A stretch of 32,834 bases of DNA from a bacterium (GTDB taxonomy: Bacteria > Zixibacteria > MSB-5A5 > WJJR01). Below are positions 6,972 through 15,683 of this stretch, piece after piece. Each line of letters opens with the position of its first letter. The first letter of the stretch is position 1. Below the pieces are notes generated by a model. It was given only the letters and a program-made list of their open reading frames with translations. It did not search any database and was not told the DNA's origin. The position numbers and the translations under genes were made by a program. Location: assembly GCA_021813505.1 (NCBI GenBank), contig JAKAKI010000037.1, positions 1-32,834 of the forward strand, in the 5' to 3' direction.

Positions 6972-7913
6972 CCTGCCTTTGAGCCACAACATTTCGCCAA
7001 TCGCCTCTGCGGAGACCTTGCGGCCTGCAACAAGTCGGACGCATTGCTGCGGTCTCTAATTCAGACGATTGTCCAGCATGATGAGACGAACCGGGTCGAT
7101 ATGCGGTTCCCCCTCGGTGGAAACCCAAGGCGCGAGGTACTGGCAAGATCCTGAATCAACACTGAGCTATGCCAGATATCGCCATTCTTAGCATCGCCCA
7201 ATTCCAACACTTCCCTCGAGGCCGATGTCAAGGACGTGCTGTCTGAACGATGAGCACCAGAGTTCCTAATGCGGCCTCGGTGCGGATTAACAAGGTCCAC
7301 ATTCGAAGGGCTATGGCACTCAACGGGTTGGCTCTAAACCCGAGCAGCACGCAGCGGTTCAACTCAGATCCAGTTGTCGAAGTGTCACTCAGGGACAAAC
7401 TATCGAAGCACAGTCGGTCACATAGGTTCACCATCCGGCCCTGACCTGGTCACGACTTCATAAGTGGCAATATTTCACTTGACATCGGCTAGTCGTGTCT
7501 GCAATGCTCATCAGCAGTGAGAGCTACGTCCGGCGTCGATCACGGAAATGGCCCAAATCGCCGGAGCAGTAGAAATAGGAATTCGCAGCAGTTGGCCTAA
7601 GACCGCGTCACGGTGCCGGCGTGTGGATGGTATCGTGAAAGTGTCTCGGTGCCGAAGCGCGGTTGTGTCAACCGCGAGTTGAGTACGTCTTGTCCGGGTG
7701 GTGTGGGGGCATGAGAGCCTCGATTCTCAAACGCCCAGACGGGGGGAAGGCCTATGCTGAGGATGTTCGAATGCCTCGTCGGCAGTATCGCGGAAGCGGC
7801 CATACAAAACATCTAACATTGTTTGCGTAGTCAGGGGCCATTTTAATAGGCGGTATTCAGTCAGTCGATTCCTATCGATCTCCTCAGCAAAGGCGAACCG
7901 ATTCGCATGATTG
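6972..7913. other. ~940-base region without a supported gene
   Basis: Frames here are short, overlap on both strands and lack ribosome sites or recognisable domains. A TTGACA at 7479 has no good -10. From about 7635 to 7824 one plus-strand frame stays open (ending in ...MRASILKRPDGGKAYAEDVR, then HTKHLTLFA and a stop at 7828-7830) but has no credible start. This could be decayed coding DNA or a long leader of the secretion operon. Near the end, TTTTAATAGG at 7841-7850 is a possible -10 element for the operon. Confidence 0.5.
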
Positions 7914-9320
7914 ATGGCGAGCAGTACGTCCAGCGGATATGAATACGTGATGCCGGGAGCCGAGAAAAGTCCTGCCCAGGCGCTACTCCGTGAGAGAGCC
8001 CTGAAGCGCTTAAATCACCTTGCGGATACAATGCTGATTACGGGCCGGATTCCAGATGGGCAGGAGACCCTGGCGATTCTCGAAGACAACACGGAATCGG
8101 CAGAGGACGTCAAGACTCGGGCAAATTCAATTGCACGGAATACGCACGTAGGGGAACCAGCATCGAGCGGGGGTCTGAAGTTCGGTGTGCAAGAGTCCGC
8201 GCCCGTGGTGTTGGATCGATTGCTCACTAAAGCGGTCGAAACAGCCGCTTCGGACATTCATCTCGAGCCGCACAACAGATCGTGTCGGGTGCGCTTTCGA
8301 ATCGACGGAATCTTGCAAGGAGTCGCTTTGATTCCAGAGGAACTGGCGCCGGCGCTTCTGTCCCGCGTCAAGGTGCTATGTGATATGGACATCGCTGAGA
8401 AGCGGCGGCCGCAGGACGGGAATTTCCGGTTCCCATTCCAGAATCGGACGGTTGATGTACGTGTCTCCTCGGTGCCCGCCGGAGGCGGCGAGAAGATCGT
8501 TCTCAGGCTGCTTGACCAGGAGGCCTTGAGTCTCGAACTGGAGGAATTGGGGACCTCACCCCGCGAGCTTGAGACTATTGTTTCCGCCATCACACAACCT
8601 CAAGGCATGATTCTGGTCACAGGACCCACTGGTTCGGGCAAGACAACCACTCTGTACGCGGCGCTCAAACGAATCCGCAATCCCGGCACCAACATCGTCA
8701 CGATCGAAGACCCGATAGAGTACCATTTGGACGGGATCAATCAATCGCAGGTCAAGCCGGAGATCGGCTACACGTTTGCCAACGCCCTGCGGGCCTTTCT
8801 TCGTCAGGATCCTGACGTCATCATGGTCGGCGAGATCCGCGACGCCGAGACAGCGCAGATCGCGTTGCGAGCGGCCATGACCGGACATCTGGTCCTGTCC
8901 ACGGTGCACACGAACGACGCGGCCACCACCATCACCCGCCTGTTGGACTTGGAGGCAGAACCCTACCTCGTCGCTTCATCCTTGTCATTGATCGTGGCAC
9001 AACGTCTCGTGCGCCGATTGTGTCCGGACTGCCGGGTACCGGATTCGCGCGCTGAACCTGGAACGTTTGTCGCCGCTGGTTGCCCCCGGTGCTTTGGGAC
9101 CGGATACCGAGGCAGAGTGGGGGTCTTTGAAGTGATGACGGTGGAGGATGGCATCAGGAACTTGGTTCATGAGAGCGCGCCTGCGGAGCGGATTCGCCAG
9201 GCCGCTTCCGCGGGAGGGATGCGATTGTTGATCGACGACGCCATGGTGAAATGGAGGGCGGGTTTGACAGCGCTGAAGGAGATTGAGATTGAGATTGGAC
9301 ATCCAAATGACAAGGAGTGA
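7914..9320 (+). CDS. gspE: Type II secretion / type IV pilus assembly ATPase (GspE/PilB family)
   Basis: 468 residues from ATG 7914; TTG at 7911 is an alternative, and neither has a strong ribosome site. It powers pseudopilin assembly at the cytoplasmic face. All family boxes are present: SDIHLEP (114-120), RRPQDGNF, Walker A GPTGSGKTTT (237-246), Asp box TIEDPIEYHLDG, Walker B DPDVIMVGEIRD and His box TGHLVLSTVHTND. The four zinc-ligand cysteines (CPDC..., CPRC, about 370-393) are those of GspE/PilB rather than of the retraction ATPase PilT. The N-terminal ~90 residues are short and do not resemble the usual MshEN/GspE_N pair, so the contact to the GspL-like partner may differ. First gene of a polar operon; its end overlaps the secretin gene by 14 bases. 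Confidence 0.9.
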   Translation: MASSTSSGYEYVMPGAEKSPAQALLRERALKRLNHLADTMLITGRIPDGQETLAILEDNTESAEDVKTRANSIARNTHVGEPASSGGLKFGVQESAPVVLDRLLTKAVETAASDIHLEPHNRSCRVRFRIDGILQGVALIPEELAPALLSRVKVLCDMDIAEKRRPQDGNFRFPFQNRTVDVRVSSVPAGGGEKIVLRLLDQEALSLELEELGTSPRELETIVSAITQPQGMILVTGPTGSGKTTTLYAALKRIRNPGTNIVTIEDPIEYHLDGINQSQVKPEIGYTFANALRAFLRQDPDVIMVGEIRDAETAQIALRAAMTGHLVLSTVHTNDAATTITRLLDLEAEPYLVASSLSLIVAQRLVRRLCPDCRVPDSRAEPGTFVAAGCPRCFGTGYRGRVGVFEVMTVEDGIRNLVHESAPAERIRQAASAGGMRLLIDDAMVKWRAGLTALKEIEIEIGHPNDKE

Positions 9321-11361
9321 GCCGTCGCTCATCGGGTGGCACGCAGAGGTTACCGGAATCGGGCTCCTTATTCACGGGAAAGCCCCGAACGCGGATAGTG
9401 ATATAAACAGGCGCACCGGCTCATCCCAGACTTGTCGGCGATTCAGGTTCACGCGAGTCACACTGGCTTTGGTGGCCATGTTTGCAGCCACTGGTCTTAG
9501 GATCTCGGACGCGTGTTCGGCGGAGTTTCTCGCCGACAGTCTGGGTTACGACTCTCTGCGATCATCCGGGTTGCAGGCCGGTCCGACCGTGCTCGTCGAT
9601 ACGGCGATTGTGTTGCCGGGTGTTGATTTCCGCGACACTCCCATTCGGGAAGCACTGGAAGCCCTGGCTCGTCCTCATGGGATTGACGTGTGGATTGACC
9701 CCGAAGTCAGCGGCACGATCACGATTCGTCTGACTCGGGTGACCCTCAACGATGCATTGCTCTTCATTCTGCACAACTACAACCTCGAATACGCGGTCGA
9801 CCAGAGCATTATTCGAATCTTCCCTCGCCCCCATGAAGCCCCGCCGGCACCGGTGATTCAGTATTCGGAGGGCCGATTGTCGATCGATGCCGATCAGATT
9901 CCGATTACGGATCTGGCGACACTGGTCACACAAACAACCGGCCAAAATGTGGTTGTTGAATCTGGCGTATCTGGAACACTCACCGTTCATCTGAAGGACG
10001 TGGAACTGGAGAAGGGCTTGCGAGCGGTCCTGGAAGGGAACGGTTTCGCACTGCAGAAGTGGGAGGGAATCTACCGCATACTCCGCCCTGCTGGTGATCA
10101 GTCGACGCCGGGGCGCCGCACCCAGGTCTCAGCCGAATGCAAAGAAGGGAAGATGTCGATCTCAGTGGCCAACGCCGACCTGTATGCGCTGATTCAGCAG
10201 ATCGCCTCGGCCTGTGGCCTGCAGATGTTCGTCTACGGAACGATTGAAGGACGGGTGTCGGCGGTTTGCAGCAACCTCGAGCCCGAAGCCGTATTCAGCT
10301 ATATTCTCAACGGCACCTCCTATACTTATAAGCGAGAGGATGGGGTCTTCTTCATCGGAGACAAGAAGATTGACGAGATCAACTCCTCGGAGTTTGTGCC
10401 CTTTCATCATGTCGTGGCGAAAGATCTGATCGATTTAATCCCCCAGAACTTGAGCAAGCTGGTGACGATCAAGCCGGCGACCGAACAAAACGGCCTGATG
10501 GTGAGCGGACCCTACGGGGCTGTGCATGAGGTGACCAGGTACCTGCGCCCACTGGATGTTCCGCCGGCTCAGATTCTGATCGAAGCGATGGTGGTGGATT
10601 ACGCCACGACGGAGTCCAATGAGTTCAGCCTAACAGCTCTGCAAAGGGGACCGGGAGACACGACGCACATCAGCGACCGGTACTTCCCTGATCTGGCATT
10701 CGAGCGAACCGGACCGGAGTTGCAGCGTGGCGTTCAGGAGTGGGCCAGCCACTTGGGTATCGGAAACATCGGACGGCTGTCGGATGACTTCTATATCCGT
10801 CTCCGGGCATTGGAGCAGGAAGGAGTGGCAAACGTTCGCTCCCGTCCACAAATCGCAGCCTTGAATGGCCACAAGGCATCGATTCATGTCGGGACAACGC
10901 AATACTACCTGCTCAAGACGGAAACAGTCTATGCCTCCGGTCAGCCGACGGTGTCCACTCAGGTATCCCAGAGATTCGAGACGATCAATGCCGACATTTC
11001 CTTCGAGGTAACACCCTGGGTGACGGCCACGGGGGAAATCATCGTCGATATCCGGCCGGAGTTCACGACACCACAGGGGGTGTTCGATCCCAACGTTCCG
11101 CCAACGATCAACCGTCGCGTCCTGGAGAGCACCGTGCGCCTGAAGGACGGGGAGACGATCGTACTTGGAGGGTTGATTCAGACGGGGAAGACTCAGACAA
11201 TCGGAAAGTTCCCACTGCTGGGAGATATCCCGATCCTGGGGCGGGTCTTCCAGAATCGGCGGTCAGTGGAAACGAAATCAGAACTGGTGATCTATCTCAC
11301 ACCGCACGTGTACTATGGCTCCGAAGGAGCCGTTGACCCAGCCTCGATCAAGAAGCCATGA
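9307..11361 (+). CDS. gspD: Outer-membrane secretin (GspD/PilQ family) with three STN modules
   Basis: 684 residues from ATG 9307 inside the end of gspE. A long N-terminal tail precedes a signal peptide core (VTLALVAMFAATGL) and probable cleavage after ACSA. Three successive STN/N0-like modules follow at about 104-174 (DFRDTPIREALEALARPHGI), 191-262 (IPITDLATLVTQTTGQNVVV) and 282-353 (ANADLYALIQQIASACGLQM), then an N1/N3-like unit (362-420). The secretin core spans roughly 500-670, with VRSRPQIAALNGHKASIHVG, then VRLKDGETIVLGGLIQ and PLLGDIPILGRVFQ. The family forms the multimeric outer-membrane channel. The ATPase before it and the inner-membrane genes after it place it in one secretion machine. 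Confidence 0.9.
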   Translation: MTRSEPSLIGWHAEVTGIGLLIHGKAPNADSDINRRTGSSQTCRRFRFTRVTLALVAMFAATGLRISDACSAEFLADSLGYDSLRSSGLQAGPTVLVDTAIVLPGVDFRDTPIREALEALARPHGIDVWIDPEVSGTITIRLTRVTLNDALLFILHNYNLEYAVDQSIIRIFPRPHEAPPAPVIQYSEGRLSIDADQIPITDLATLVTQTTGQNVVVESGVSGTLTVHLKDVELEKGLRAVLEGNGFALQKWEGIYRILRPAGDQSTPGRRTQVSAECKEGKMSISVANADLYALIQQIASACGLQMFVYGTIEGRVSAVCSNLEPEAVFSYILNGTSYTYKREDGVFFIGDKKIDEINSSEFVPFHHVVAKDLIDLIPQNLSKLVTIKPATEQNGLMVSGPYGAVHEVTRYLRPLDVPPAQILIEAMVVDYATTESNEFSLTALQRGPGDTTHISDRYFPDLAFERTGPELQRGVQEWASHLGIGNIGRLSDDFYIRLRALEQEGVANVRSRPQIAALNGHKASIHVGTTQYYLLKTETVYASGQPTVSTQVSQRFETINADISFEVTPWVTATGEIIVDIRPEFTTPQGVFDPNVPPTINRRVLESTVRLKDGETIVLGGLIQTGKTQTIGKFPLLGDIPILGRVFQNRRSVETKSELVIYLTPHVYYGSEGAVDPASIKKP

Positions 11362-12803
11362 GGAACTGGCAGCGACTGTTTCCGACGTTTCTGAGATGGG
11401 GGAATCTCGGACGCAGTGTCTTGTCGAATTCTCGAGTTGGCAGGTCCGCGCTGGATGCCTGGCGTGGAACGGAGCGTCTGATCACAATCGAGATCGGCCG
11501 TGGTGTTCAGCGGGTCAGTCTGTGGGAAATCGGAATAGGGACTCAACGTCTCGTCGCAAAGCGAGAACGCCTCCTTGTGTCACGCGGGAACGTGCCGGAA
11601 AACCTTGCCGGGGACATAAAGGAAGCCGGTGCCATCGGTCTGCCATGCGAGTTGTTGTTGAACCCCCCTCTGGCCGTGGTCAAGACCTTTACCATCACAG
11701 CGCAGGATGCCAAAGATCCCGCTCGCTGGATCGCGGCGCATCGGGAGGAGGTCCTCCCGCAAGCAATGACCGGTGACATCCAACTCACATGGGACATCAT
11801 TCACGGACCGACATCCTCTGTATTGGCGGTTGGTCTCGCCCGACGCTCAGCGTCGGAACTTATCGCGGCTGAGTTGCTGCGGGTTGGCTGCTGGCTTGAG
11901 CGGGTGGTGGCCGGTCCACTTGATGTGCTTAGGAAAGCCACTGAGTCAGGTTGCACGGAATCTTGCTGGATCGTAGATCGCTGCGGCGACAAATCCGAAG
12001 GCCGCTGGCTTCGTCAGGGTGGAGATGTGCTGGCCTTTGTCGAGATTCGAGATTCTGATGATCAAGGTGTACAGGAATCCCTCGAGGAAAGACGAATCAG
12101 CCAACGGATCCAGAATCTCCTGGCAATCGAACCTGAGCAGGTTCCGACATGGGAAGTGCCGCCCCACCAGCCAACTCCGCCGGCAGGCCGGAGATCGCGC
12201 TGGAGGACTCCCTCAGTCGCGCCGGGGCGTAGGGTTGCCGCAACTGTTGCGGATCACACTTCGCCGCTACCGCTTGCGCTCGAGCGCTGGGCTCATTGGC
12301 TACTCCGCTGGGCGGCATCGGCCACGATCATCTTGGTATTGACGGGACTGACTGGTTATGGCTTGACGAATATGATCGCGACTCTGAGAGGCGAGTCTCT
12401 CGATGAGGTCGCTTTGCTTGATCGGCGACGGGTGCAACTTCTCGCTGAACATGCTGAATTGGCTCATCGGTTAAGCGAGAAGCCACGCAATGAAGATCAT
12501 CAGAATCCGTTGATCGGGCGATTGTGGTACGGTGTCGGCGCAGCAAAACCGAAATCGGCATGGCTCCGCGTCGTCCGGCTCGGGGATTCAGACGGGCTAT
12601 CAGGCAAAGTATCCAGTTGGAACATTGAGGGTCTCTCGCTCGATCGTGCCGCTCCTCAGGCGTACGTCACTGAATTGGCGCAGCATGGGCAATGGCAGGT
12701 GCAGTTGACGCGATTGGAAAGAGTCGACCGGTCAACATCACGCGACATCCCGGATGCACTACGGGGAGACCTGTTTCGATTTGCTGTTCAGATCAAGCGG
12801 TGA
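11358..12803 (+). CDS. PilM/GspL-like inner-membrane assembly protein with PilN-like tail
   Basis: 481 residues. ATG overlaps the secretin stop in ATGA, suggesting translational coupling. The N-terminal ~250 residues look like the actin-like PilM/GspL cytoplasmic fold (LITIEIGRGVQRVSLWEI at the phosphate-1 position). A Pro/Arg-rich linker (265-305) leads to one membrane helix at about 315-337 (LRWAASATIILVLTGLTGYGL). A short coiled coil (LDRRRVQLLAEHAELAHRLSE) and a periplasmic ferredoxin-like domain as in PilN/GspL complete it. This one-protein arrangement is that of GspL; in type IV pili PilM and PilN are separate. It would link the ATPase to the periplasmic partners. Sequence divergence makes the subfamily uncertain, but position and topology fit. 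Confidence 0.75.
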   Translation: MRNWQRLFPTFLRWGNLGRSVLSNSRVGRSALDAWRGTERLITIEIGRGVQRVSLWEIGIGTQRLVAKRERLLVSRGNVPENLAGDIKEAGAIGLPCELLLNPPLAVVKTFTITAQDAKDPARWIAAHREEVLPQAMTGDIQLTWDIIHGPTSSVLAVGLARRSASELIAAELLRVGCWLERVVAGPLDVLRKATESGCTESCWIVDRCGDKSEGRWLRQGGDVLAFVEIRDSDDQGVQESLEERRISQRIQNLLAIEPEQVPTWEVPPHQPTPPAGRRSRWRTPSVAPGRRVAATVADHTSPLPLALERWAHWLLRWAASATIILVLTGLTGYGLTNMIATLRGESLDEVALLDRRRVQLLAEHAELAHRLSEKPRNEDHQNPLIGRLWYGVGAAKPKSAWLRVVRLGDSDGLSGKVSSWNIEGLSLDRAAPQAYVTELAQHGQWQVQLTRLERVDRSTSRDIPDALRGDLFRFAVQIKR

Positions 12804-12807
12804 GTGC

Positions 12808-13347
12808 ATGGTGACCAACGCGCATTCTGAATCCCGCCTGAGTCCGTTGCCTGTCCATTGGCGCCGCCCGGTATTAGCGTTCACATGGGCAGTGATTGGA
12901 CTTGCTGCACTGTCGGGTGCACTCCTCTTCGCGACCGGTCCCGTAAGAACCGGCATTGAACTCTCATTGAGCTCGAACGATGTTGCGCGTCTTCGTTCGG
13001 AGTGCCTGCGGTTGACACAGGAGGTCGACTCGATGGTCATCGTCTCGCGCTCGCATCCGGGCAGGGGTGCATTGACTCCGATGGCGTTGGGCGATCTCAC
13101 CGAAGAAGTCGCAGCGAACGGGCTCACGCTCCTTGAGTATTCCCTGGTGCCGGGGATCGGGCGCGGATCAACAAGTCCCGGCCGCTGGCGGGTGGTGGCC
13201 GCCGGATCAGCACAGGCATGGGGACTGTTCCTCGCACGCCTCGACGAATACGGAGTGTCGCCGCGGGTGGTGTCGGGCACGTGGTCCGCGAAGGGTTGGC
13301 TCGATGCGCAAGTGCGTGGCGAGATCTTACTGACCATCCCGAAATAG
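12808..13347 (+). CDS. PilO/GspM-like inner-membrane assembly protein
   Basis: 179 residues from ATG 12808, four bases after the previous stop. The frame is open upstream but overlaps the preceding gene, so this start is preferred. A single N-terminal membrane helix (residues about 20-42, VLAFTWAVIGLAALSGALLFA) is followed by a short heptad-like stretch (VARLRSECLRLTQEVDSM) and a periplasmic alpha/beta domain (LTEEVAANGLTLLEYSLVPG, then WRVVAAGSAQAWGLFLARLDEYG). This topology and the place after the PilM/N-like gene are those of PilO/GspM, which dimerises with PilN/GspL. Identification is mostly by order and topology. Confidence 0.7.
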   Translation: MVTNAHSESRLSPLPVHWRRPVLAFTWAVIGLAALSGALLFATGPVRTGIELSLSSNDVARLRSECLRLTQEVDSMVIVSRSHPGRGALTPMALGDLTEEVAANGLTLLEYSLVPGIGRGSTSPGRWRVVAAGSAQAWGLFLARLDEYGVSPRVVSGTWSAKGWLDAQVRGEILLTIPK

Positions 13348-13361
13348 GATGCGGAAAGACT

Positions 13362-13886
13362 ATGAGCCAATCCGTTAGACCACAGAGAGCACAGAGGTGG
13401 ATTTTGCTTGTGATGTCGATCATTGCACTGGCGATTTGGGGCCGTAATCTTGTCCTCTTCTTGCCGACAGAAACCAGGGATAACGCAGATGCGCAATCCG
13501 GTGGGTTGCTGGGCACATCCATTGAGCGTCACTCGCTCACGTCCGCCTGCGTTACGGATTCATTGTGGCATGATCCGTTTGCACCTCCACTTCAAGTCAT
13601 CAAATCCCGCCGCCCAGCTGACTCTTCGATCAGGCGGTCCGGCTTCGCCACACCTCCTGCACCCACGCCTCCGCCGTGGATGCTCGCGGGTGTCGTGTGG
13701 GACCGGAAATCTCCATCAGCGATACTGACCTCGCTGGATGGCAGTCAGCGAATTGTGGTAGCCCGGGGTGATACACTCGGCCCAACACGGATCGAACGGA
13801 TTGATGAGTCGCATGTTTGGCTTCGCCACCAGGGGCGTTCATGGAAACTGGCGCTGCAACCGGAGAATAGTGCATCCGCTCACTGA
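13362..13886 (+). CDS. GspC/PilP-like periplasmic linker protein
   Basis: 174 residues; the ATG at 13362 follows GCGGAAAG and a 14-base gap. One N-terminal membrane helix (WILLVMSIIALAIWGRNLVLFL) precedes a low-complexity Pro/Ser-rich stretch (FATPPAPTPPPW) and a small C-terminal beta domain (AGVVWDRKSPSAILTSLDG, then RIVVARGDTLGPTRIERIDE, then HVWLRHQGRSWKL). The last part is the homology-region/PilP fold that contacts the secretin N0 domain in both GspC and PilP. No PDZ domain or lipobox is present. It would bridge the PilN/O-like pair and the secretin. Confidence 0.7.
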   Translation: MSQSVRPQRAQRWILLVMSIIALAIWGRNLVLFLPTETRDNADAQSGGLLGTSIERHSLTSACVTDSLWHDPFAPPLQVIKSRRPADSSIRRSGFATPPAPTPPPWMLAGVVWDRKSPSAILTSLDGSQRIVVARGDTLGPTRIERIDESHVWLRHQGRSWKLALQPENSASAH

Positions 13887-15291
13887 TCAAAACGGCTCGG
13901 CCTTTTGGGCGGTCATTGCCGTCCTGCTGGTCACGTCGCTGCTGTTCTCGACAGTGGTCTTCTACGGGGCGTGGCACCAGACCCAGAACCGCCGTCTGCT
14001 CTACGAAACGCAAGGGCAGTATCTCGCAATTGCTGCTCTCGAAACAGTTCGTGCCCGCTTGGATGGAGAAGGCGCATCTGGGGAGATTTTGGCCGGTGAA
14101 ATCCTCGCCGGCTCTCTTGCCGGACGCCGGAGCTGGCGAGCGGCAATCGCTCCCTGGGGATGCTATTGGCGGGCTGTCTGCACGGGTAAGAGTCACCAAT
14201 TCACTCACACAATCGACGCATTAATCGGCCGCCATCCCCCCGCCGATTTCAATCTTGCTTTGAAACTGTTCGGTCCCCCCTATCCTCTCGTCCTGGCCGG
14301 CGAATCGCAGATTCGCGGTGATGTCGCAACCGGCACCGCCGGCGTGATGGCCGGGCGATTCCGGGGGCGTGATCGCACGGATTCGGTCCTCGTCAACGGG
14401 CAGGTGGTGACCACCGCTCAGCCGCGAGCACCAACACTGGACTGGTCGGTCTGGAATGCGTTCCAGGATCGAATCGGACAACTCCGCGGCAGCATTCCGA
14501 TTCGAACTGACCGCACATTGATTGTCGACGACACGACGCGATTAACACCCGGAGACAGCGTAATCATTGTCAACGCCCCCGTGACGGTCAGGCGGCAGCA
14601 TGACTTGGTGACGCAGACGTCGACCGTGATCCTGATCGCCTCAGGGCCGGTCTTGATTGCCGGAAGCACCTGTATTGATGCGCGCTGTGCGATTATTTCT
14701 GACCGCAGCATCGAGGTCGCCGACAGCGCTCGTGTTTCCGGTGTCGTGCTCCATGCGCCGCGGATCGTCATTCGGGACGCCGCTCGATTTTCCGGACAAG
14801 CACTGGCAGACACGCTGTTGGAGGTGAAGGATCGCGCCGTGACCGTCTTCCCGTCCCTCTTGTGGGTGACTGGTTCACGCAAATCAGGAGCGGCCCCCGT
14901 GCTACGGCTGACGAGCAGGGAACCATGCGCCGGGATCGCAGGGATTTCTCCCGGCGCCGGTGAGATTCGAAACCGCAGCCATCAGCCCCCCGGAGAGCTA
15001 CTGGTGGATGCTCAATCACGATGGACTGGGTATCTGGAAGTGTGCGGGAAAGCGGTGATTGGGGGCGAGGTTGCCGGATCGGTGCAGGCGGAGCTACTGG
15101 GTGTTGAAGATCCGCCAACGATCTACCTGAATTGGTTGCTGGACGCTGTCATTGATCGCAAAGCGTGGGATGGATGGGCCGCCCTCCCGGCATTCGCTGC
15201 CGATGCAGGCTCCTGGACATTTGCTGAATTCGTCTCACCAAGAGCGAGTCTTGAAAAGAGGCCAGAATCGCCGGGAAACAGTACGCCTTGA
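13870..15291 (+). CDS. PilX/GspK-like protein with hydrophobic anchor and beta-helix-like body
   Basis: 473 residues if started at GTG 13870 (preceded by CGGAGA); ATG 13813 is an alternative in the same frame. The N-terminus DQNGSAFWAVIAVLLVTSLLFSTV, then an amphipathic segment (RRLLYETQGQYLAIAALETVRARL), is the class of PilX/GspK anchors. Residues about 140-330 are a run of short hydrophobic strands with small turns (SVIIVNAPVTV, TVILIASGPVLIAGS, AIISDRSIEVADSARVSGVV, RIVIRDAARFSGQAL), resembling bactofilin-like or right-handed beta-helices. Canonical GspK instead has a SAM-like helical domain. It overlaps the previous gene by 17 bases. Role inferred: tip or minor pseudopilin. Confidence 0.65.
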   Translation: MHPLTDQNGSAFWAVIAVLLVTSLLFSTVVFYGAWHQTQNRRLLYETQGQYLAIAALETVRARLDGEGASGEILAGEILAGSLAGRRSWRAAIAPWGCYWRAVCTGKSHQFTHTIDALIGRHPPADFNLALKLFGPPYPLVLAGESQIRGDVATGTAGVMAGRFRGRDRTDSVLVNGQVVTTAQPRAPTLDWSVWNAFQDRIGQLRGSIPIRTDRTLIVDDTTRLTPGDSVIIVNAPVTVRRQHDLVTQTSTVILIASGPVLIAGSTCIDARCAIISDRSIEVADSARVSGVVLHAPRIVIRDAARFSGQALADTLLEVKDRAVTVFPSLLWVTGSRKSGAAPVLRLTSREPCAGIAGISPGAGEIRNRSHQPPGELLVDAQSRWTGYLEVCGKAVIGGEVAGSVQAELLGVEDPPTIYLNWLLDAVIDRKAWDGWAALPAFAADAGSWTFAEFVSPRASLEKRPESPGNSTP

Positions 15292-15683
15292 GTAAGGTCG
15301 CCCATCAGTTCCTTCACTCGAAGATCTCCCGAGGAGCCCGGGGGGGATTCACATTGGTCGAAGTCCTGGTCGCCGCCGCCGTGTTTGCGACGGTGTTCCT
15401 AACCATTGTGACCCTCTTTGCCCGTGCCGCTACCGATTTTTCCGGCTCTCGCCTCCTGACGGCGACTACGCTTGCGCAGACCGCCATGGAAGAGGCCTTG
15501 AAGGCTGAATCGCTCCTGCCAGCTACGCGTACGGTGATTGCCAATCGCATCCGCTGGGAGGTGCAGCAGAGCGTCGAGGAGTTGCCGGGCAATGTGTGGA
15601 TGATTGAGATTGCCGTGCGGGGACAGTCGGATAAGAGAACGTATGCCACGCTATGGACTAGAGCCTACCGCCCACCTGAATAG
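15288..15683 (+). CDS. Minor pseudopilin, GspI/PilV-like
   Basis: 131 residues. The TTG start overlaps the preceding stop (TTGA at 15288-15291), implying coupled translation. Class III signal: a basic leader, then RGG cleaved before FTLVEVLVAAAVFATVFLTIVTLF, with Glu at +5 of the mature protein as the prepilin motif requires. The short C-terminal domain (WEVQQSVEELPGNVWMIEIAV) matches GspI in size and pattern. It would form the pseudopilus tip complex with the next gene product. Confidence 0.8.
   Translation: MSKVAHQFLHSKISRGARGGFTLVEVLVAAAVFATVFLTIVTLFARAATDFSGSRLLTATTLAQTAMEEALKAESLLPATRTVIANRIRWEVQQSVEELPGNVWMIEIAVRGQSDKRTYATLWTRAYRPPE

Noticed and set aside
5966-7033. 355-codon minus-strand frame opposite the OmpA-family gene
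   Set aside because: Antisense shadow; the plus-strand protein has a signal peptide, ribosome site and OmpA motifs.
7635-7830. Open plus-strand frame (…GWCGGMRASILKRPDGGKAYAEDVR…) before gspE
   Set aside because: No start codon with a ribosome site, no domain recognised, and the opposite strand is open too; noted only as possible decayed coding DNA.
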